A stretch of DNA of 9,510 bases from CAYRVX01 sp964642165 (lineage in GTDB: Bacteria > Planctomycetota > Phycisphaerae > SM23-33). Below the pieces are notes generated by a model that was not told the origin of the DNA, ran no database searches, and saw only the letters and a program-made list of their open reading frames with translations. The stretch's first letter is position 1, and each line of letters begins with the position of its first letter. The stretch spans positions 1 through 9,510 of the forward strand of contig CAZXOC010000285.1 of NCBI GenBank assembly GCA_964642165.1, read 5' to 3'. The translations under genes were made by a program, and so were the position numbers. This document shows positions 5,498-9,510 of this stretch, piece after piece.

Positions 5498-7825
5498 TCA
5501 CTTCGGCCGGCTCGGGAGCGTGGTGTTTGGTCGTCGCGGCGCGTTTTTCCAGGAGCCCAGGGCCGACAGGACGGTGGCGGGCATGACGCGGGAGTAGATC
5601 CTGTCGTCCCCCTGGAGCCAGTAGGCGGCGATCTGCCGCTCAAGGGCGATGCTCCGGCACGTCTGAACGGCGTCGTCGGGGGCATTGCCGATGGCTCGGT
5701 CGCCGATCGCCAGGTCGCCGCCGACCAGGCGCAGGCCATTCAGCCAGCTCTGCCGGTAGGCCGGGTGGAGCTTGAGGCCCGTCGCGAAGCTCATCGTCCG
5801 CCCGCCGAGACGGTACTCCACCAGTCGCCAGCGGACGATCGTGATGTGGCTGGCGAACGCGTCGATCTCGGCGGGCGTCCGCAGGGCGCCGGCCTCGAGC
5901 AGCCGCTTCGCGGCATCCGTGTCCAGGAACCCCACGCCGTCCGCCGCGGACAGCAGGTCGATCCCCTGGTCGTACGGCGGCAGCTCGCAGCGCCCCAGCG
6001 CCCAGGCCAGGACGCCCAGGCCCTCGTTGCGCCACGAGGCGTTGATGGCGGCCTGCTCCTTCGCCCAGCCGACGGGGAGCTCCAGGAAGTCGCGCTCGGC
6101 GTTCTCGATCTCGGCCGCCAGGCCCAGGCCGTCGAGCCAGTGGAGGATCTGCGAGCGGAAGGCCTTCGCGTCGGCGCGGGCCTCGACCCGCTCCAGGGCC
6201 GCGCGAAGCACCACGGCGGCCAGCACCAGGGCCCGCGACGCCACGCGCCTCGCCGAGGGGCGCGGGGCGGGCGGGACGTTGCCGTCGTCCGGACTCGGTA
6301 GGGGCTCGCGCGGCCGCGGCGCGCTCAGGGCCGCCAGGTCGCGGCGGAGGTCGCTTCGCTTCCTGAGCCGTGCGCCCGCTGCCGCCAGGAACCGGGCGGT
6401 GAGCGCGATGTTGTCCCTCGGGTCCAGGCGCAGGGCGGCGTTGTAGTCGGCCAGTGCCCCCGCGTAGTCGCCCTTCTGGAGGCGGGCGCTGCCCCGGTTG
6501 CACCAGGCCTCCTCAAGTTGCGGGTCGAGCTGGACCGCCCGGGTGTAGTCCTCGATGGCCGCGTCGTGCCGGCCTGTCCTGGCGCACACCACACCCCGGC
6601 CGTAGAAGGCCGATGCGTCGGTCGCGTCCAACTCGACGGCCTTGGTGTGGTCCGCAAAGGCCTCTTCCCACCTGCCCAGGTCGCAGTACGCCGTGCCCCG
6701 GTTCCTGTAGGCCAGGGCGAGCGTGGCGTCGAGGCGGATCGCCTGCGTGCAGTCGGCAATCGCCTTGTCGTGCTGCCCCTTCCTGCCGTAGGCGCCGCCC
6801 CGGTTGCTCCACGCCATCGCGTCGTTCGGGTCCAGGCGGATGGCCTGGCAGCAGTCCGCGATGGCCCGATCGGGCTCGCCCCTGTTCAGGTAGGCCCCGG
6901 CGCGGCTGGTGTAGCCCGCGGCGAGATCCGGGGCGAGACGGATCACCTCGGATAGGTCGGCGATAGCCCGGTCGTTGTCGCCCATGGTGAAGTAGACGTG
7001 GCTGCGGGCGAGGTAGGCCTCGACGTAGCCGGGATGCAGCTCGATGGCCCTGGTGAGCTCGCGGAGGGCCTGCTCGTAGCGGCGCCCTTCGATGTGCGCG
7101 ACTCCCCGCCTGTAGTGACGGACGGCGGCCGGCTCGGGTTCCGGGCGATAGCCGGCCCACCACCACAGCAGGACCAGGGCCGTCAGCCCGACCGCCGCGG
7201 CGCCCCTCAGGGCCCGTTTCCGCTGCGGGCGCCACGACCAGAACCTCTCCCACGTACGCGTGATGCGCCCCGCCCCGAGGTGGCCCACCAGCCCGGCCAG
7301 CAGCACGCAGAGCGGAAGGAGAATCGCTTGCTTGCTGACCGCCACCTTGGGCCCGATGACGCACAGCATGACCCACAGGCCGACCGCGAGCACCCCGCCG
7401 CGGGTCCGGATGAAGTGCCACAGCCAGTACCGCCTGCGGGCCCGCGCCTCGTAGGTCGCGAGCTCCAGCTTGGCGATGTAGATGCGAGCCACGGCGTCGG
7501 AGAGTTCCGGCCCGCCGGCGTGGGCGGCCTCGTGGGCGGCCTTGATCCCACGGAGGCCGGCCACCGTGTACGTCTCCGGGTCCTCGTCGATCTCGGCGTC
7601 GTGCTCCGAGCAGATCAGCAGCAGGTTCCCGGGCTCGTTCGCCTCCGGGTCCGTCAGGGCCCATTCGTACCGGGGGCTGTCGGGCTGCCCCTGCCGGATG
7701 TGGCAGAGGCGGCTCCGGACGGCGTCGCCCTCCTCCACGAGCCGCTTCTCGCAGCCGGGGAACACGCACTGGTTGCCCGACGCCGCGAACAGCTTCCGGA
7801 TCGTCTCCAGGCTTGGCCCGGCCAT
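5498..7825 (-). CDS. Membrane protein with HNH-like domain, seven TPRs and DUF4272-like domain
   Basis: The product is 775 residues with four parts. First, an HNH-like zinc domain (about 8-102): Cys20-x4-Cys25, His42 in LCHI, Asn67 in NLLLIC, Cys72-x2-His75, then IDEDPETY. The usual His after His75 is Asp76. Second, three hydrophobic helices near 143-163, 167-186 and 208-226. Third, seven 34-residue TPRs from 234 to 471. Fourth, after a Pro-rich linker, a DUF4272-like domain (about 522-738) with RVASRALVLAAVVLRAALER, ASWRNEGLGVLAWALG and LPPYDQG. Topology is uncertain. ATG at 7825 has GGAGGT six nt upstream (7832-7837); an upstream in-frame start at 7888 lacks this. I know of no characterised protein with this architecture. 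Related HNH domains occur in defence and nuclease proteins, so a sensor or conflict role is possible but inferred. The YidC-like gene follows 37 bp later. Confidence 0.85.
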   Translation of the reverse strand: MAGPSLETIRKLFAASGNQCVFPGCEKRLVEEGDAVRSRLCHIRQGQPDSPRYEWALTDPEANEPGNLLLICSEHDAEIDEDPETYTVAGLRGIKAAHEAAHAGGPELSDAVARIYIAKLELATYEARARRRYWLWHFIRTRGGVLAVGLWVMLCVIGPKVAVSKQAILLPLCVLLAGLVGHLGAGRITRTWERFWSWRPQRKRALRGAAAVGLTALVLLWWWAGYRPEPEPAAVRHYRRGVAHIEGRRYEQALRELTRAIELHPGYVEAYLARSHVYFTMGDNDRAIADLSEVIRLAPDLAAGYTSRAGAYLNRGEPDRAIADCCQAIRLDPNDAMAWSNRGGAYGRKGQHDKAIADCTQAIRLDATLALAYRNRGTAYCDLGRWEEAFADHTKAVELDATDASAFYGRGVVCARTGRHDAAIEDYTRAVQLDPQLEEAWCNRGSARLQKGDYAGALADYNAALRLDPRDNIALTARFLAAAGARLRKRSDLRRDLAALSAPRPREPLPSPDDGNVPPAPRPSARRVASRALVLAAVVLRAALERVEARADAKAFRSQILHWLDGLGLAAEIENAERDFLELPVGWAKEQAAINASWRNEGLGVLAWALGRCELPPYDQGIDLLSAADGVGFLDTDAAKRLLEAGALRTPAEIDAFASHITIVRWRLVEYRLGGRTMSFATGLKLHPAYRQSWLNGLRLVGGDLAIGDRAIGNAPDDAVQTCRSIALERQIAAYWLQGDDRIYSRVMPATVLSALGSWKNAPRRPNTTLPSRPK

Positions 7826-8161
7826 GCGGGTACCTCCACGCCTGTCTCGGCGACGGGGACCGGCGCAGACAAACGGGAGCCTCGTCAACGACGGTCCCGG
7901 CTCGTCGGATGATCCTCACCGGCCGGGTCTGAAGTGAGCGAGCAGAGCGACCGGTACGACACGAAGACATCCCGCGGCGAGACGCAGACCCACGAGTCAT
8001 CGGGCTCCGCGGACATGCCTCGTCGCGTGGGCAAGAGATGGCCCATCCACGCTGATACCCCAGGGGAACGGATATCGCAAGCGCCATTCACACATGAGAG
8101 TCCATCCGCCCGGCTCGATGGCGTGCAGGTGGTCGATGCGGGCCCCGGCGGCCCCGCCGGG
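7826..8161. other. 336-bp gap without a convincing gene
   Basis: The gap between the sulfatase stop and the HNH-TPR start holds the hairpin at 8144-8161 and the GGAGGT ribosome site at 7832-7837. It also holds short overlapping minus-strand open frames (starts at 8091 and 8095) with no recognisable domain. The part near 8040-8100 is slightly less GC-rich than its flanks. A TTGACG (7883-7888, minus strand) resembles a -35 box, but no -10 lies at a suitable distance. It may hold decayed coding DNA, but I cannot assign it. Confidence 0.5.
8144..8161 (-). terminator. GC hairpin directly after the sulfatase stop
   Basis: CCCGGCGG (8144-8151) and CCGCCGGG (8154-8161) form a perfect inverted repeat that starts next to the TGA of the sulfatase (8162-8164). 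Realistically this is a 7-bp stem with a 4-nt loop. No T run follows on the minus strand, so it is at best an atypical terminator or an RNA-stabilising 3' hairpin. Confidence 0.3.
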
Positions 8162-9510
8162 TCAGTAGGGCCAGGTGGGGCGCAGCGGGCGTTGGCGCGT
8201 CAGCAGGCGGCGGGCGAGTCGGCCGCGGTGGTCCGACAGGGCCGCCGCGCGGGCGGGCTCGGCGGACACGTCGCGGTACTCGCCGTGCGGCTGCGTCAGG
8301 TCGTACAGGTGCTCCTGCTCCCGGCCGCGCAGGACGTAGAGGAAGTCGTCCGTTCGCAGGCTGACGTAGCCCGTGCCCTCGATGAGCGCCGAGTCCCGCG
8401 CGGGCGGGTCGGCGTCGGCGATCGGCAGGGGTTGGCCCTGAAGCTCGTACGGGACGGGCGCGCCGCACCAGTTCAGCAGCGTGGGGACGACGTCGACGGC
8501 CTCCGTCAGGTCGTCGATGCTCCGCCCGTCGGCCGCCCCGCCCGGCGCCCACCGCACGACCAGCGGCACGCGCGCCGAGCCGTCGTAGCCGGGGTAGCCC
8601 TTGCCCCACCGCAGGTGCTCGCCGAGCCACTCGCCGTGGTCGGACGTGAACAGCACGATCGTCCTGCCGGCCTGGCCGGTCTCGTCGAGGCAGCGGAGGA
8701 TCCGCCCGACGTGGTGGTCGACCTCGCTGACCATCGCGTAGTAGCCCTGGCGGGCGCCGCGGAGCTGCTCGTCGTCGAAGCCGCGCTCGATGCGCTCCTG
8801 CTGGAGCTCCTCGGGGAACGACGGGACGGCGAGCTTGTCGCGATCGTACAGGTCGATGAACTCGCGCGGCGCGACCCACGGGGAGTGCGGCGAGTAGAAG
8901 CCCGCGATGCACAGCCACGGGCGGCCCTCCCGCGAGCGGGCGCGGACGAACGCCATGGTCTGCTCGGCGACGAACGCGGTGTGCGTCAGGTCGCTGCGGC
9001 CGCGGAAGGCCACCGGACGCTTCGGGAAGCGCTCGGCGGGGTGCACGATCCCGTCGCGAAGGCCCACGGTCTCCTGCCAGACCTTCGTCGCCGACGGCAG
9101 GCCGGCGCTGACGAGGTCGAGCTGATCGGGCGCCTTGCGGCGCACGTAGGCGCGGTAGGCGTCCTCGTAGCAGCCGGGCTCGTCGGAGATCTCGAGGTGG
9201 TCGAAGCCGTAGGCGGGGTGGATCTCGCGGTGGTCGCGGTTGGCGTGGGGCAGGAAGTGCAGCTTGCCGATGTTCGCGCTGAGGTAGCCGTAGTTCCGCA
9301 GCAGGCGAGGCAGCGTGACGGCGTCGGCGGGCAGCGGCGGGCCGTTGCTCGTGACGCCCACGCCGGCGGGGTACCGGCCGGTGAGCATGCTCATGCGGCT
9401 GGGCATGCAGACGGGGCACTGGACGAAGAAGCGCCCGAAGCAGGCCCCCTCGGCGGCCAGGGCGTCGAGGTTCGGCGTGCGGATGTCGGCGTTGCCGTTG
9501 GCGCCGAGCG
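8162..9510 (-). CDS. Sulfatase (Cys-type, formylglycine-dependent), 5' end outside the window
   Basis: This enzyme hydrolyses sulfate esters, often on polysaccharides; its own substrate is not readable. The visible 448 residues start inside the N-terminal fold (NADIRTPNLDALAAEGACFG). The activation motif is C-M-P-S-R with the cysteine at codon 9409-9407, the residue converted to formylglycine by FGE or an anaerobic maturase. After it come MLTGRYP, GKLHF (active-site Lys/His type), HSPW, FTSDHGEWLGEH (metal-binding Asp-His) and the lysine in WGKGYPGYDGSARVP. The chain ends TWPY at TGA 8162-8164. The ATG at 9406 is internal: it lies one codon after the catalytic cysteine, so a call starting there would lose the active site. 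Roughly 20-60 residues and any signal peptide lie beyond base 9510. It is separated from the next gene by 336 bp, so it is probably its own transcription unit. Confidence 0.95.
   Translation of the reverse strand, partial: LGANGNADIRTPNLDALAAEGACFGRFFVQCPVCMPSRMSMLTGRYPAGVGVTSNGPPLPADAVTLPRLLRNYGYLSANIGKLHFLPHANRDHREIHPAYGFDHLEISDEPGCYEDAYRAYVRRKAPDQLDLVSAGLPSATKVWQETVGLRDGIVHPAERFPKRPVAFRGRSDLTHTAFVAEQTMAFVRARSREGRPWLCIAGFYSPHSPWVAPREFIDLYDRDKLAVPSFPEELQQERIERGFDDEQLRGARQGYYAMVSEVDHHVGRILRCLDETGQAGRTIVLFTSDHGEWLGEHLRWGKGYPGYDGSARVPLVVRWAPGGAADGRSIDDLTEAVDVVPTLLNWCGAPVPYELQGQPLPIADADPPARDSALIEGTGYVSLRTDDFLYVLRGREQEHLYDLTQPHGEYRDVSAEPARAAALSDHRGRLARRLLTRQRPLRPTWPY

Noticed and set aside
7883..7888. 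TTGACG as a -35 box for the HNH-TPR gene
   Set aside because: No -10-like hexamer lies 15-19 bp downstream on the minus strand.
6513..8087. 524-residue minus-strand open frame overlapping the HNH-TPR gene
   Set aside because: It is an out-of-frame copy of TPR coding DNA with Arg/Pro/Gly-rich composition and no domain.
7885..8091. 68-residue minus-strand open frame in the gap, and a 32-residue one starting at 8095
   Set aside because: Neither shows a motif or a ribosome site; they could be decayed coding DNA, but nothing supports a gene.
8088..9419. 443-residue minus-strand open frame over the sulfatase
   Set aside because: It is a shadow frame, Arg/Ala/Pro-rich; the true sulfatase frame carries all catalytic motifs.

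Overview
The window is very GC-rich DNA and most likely comes from the Planctomycetota (perhaps a Phycisphaerae-like or related uncultured lineage). This is an inference from gene content: a Cys-type sulfatase, several 34-residue TPR proteins of the YYxRGxAYxxKGxxDxAIxDYxKAIxLxP type, a TPR-protein tail of the 'LAWLLATCPD...RDG...ACELTEW...LAAAYAE' type common in that phylum, and a YidC-like periplasmic domain of the planctomycete style. No rRNA, tRNA, CRISPR array or transposase is visible.

Layout. Bases 1-244 hold a roughly 67-bp direct-repeat array ending in a strong inverted repeat. It is followed by lepB (signal peptidase I, + strand, 295-993). After lepB lies a short in-frame stretch that resembles a sulfatase C-terminus, then a convergent small Cys-rich zinc-binding protein (- strand, 1464-1075). 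That gene diverges across a 205-bp promoter region from a secreted protein of unknown function (+ strand, 1670-2755).

From 2787 to the right edge everything is on the minus strand. In transcription order it runs: the C-terminal three quarters or so of a sulfatase (cut by the window end); a 336-bp gap; a 775-residue protein combining an HNH-like zinc domain, three membrane helices, seven TPRs and a DUF4272-like domain; 37 bp later a YidC-like protein; then TPR-gene debris and an intact 204-residue five-TPR protein.

The YidC-like gene is broken. Its periplasmic domain and first insertase helix are recognisable, but at about 3985-4000 the homology stops and switches, in another frame, to the 3' end of an unrelated TPR gene. 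A second orphan TPR 3' end (3593-3453) follows, so the 3.45-4.0 kb region looks like a recombination scar, a gene graveyard or an assembly misjoin.

The most novel item is the HNH/membrane/TPR/DUF4272 fusion. It could be a membrane-tethered sensor or conflict-type protein, but this cannot be shown from sequence alone. The other genes look like ordinary envelope and housekeeping functions (protein export, sulfate-ester hydrolysis, TPR scaffolds) rather than one pathway.
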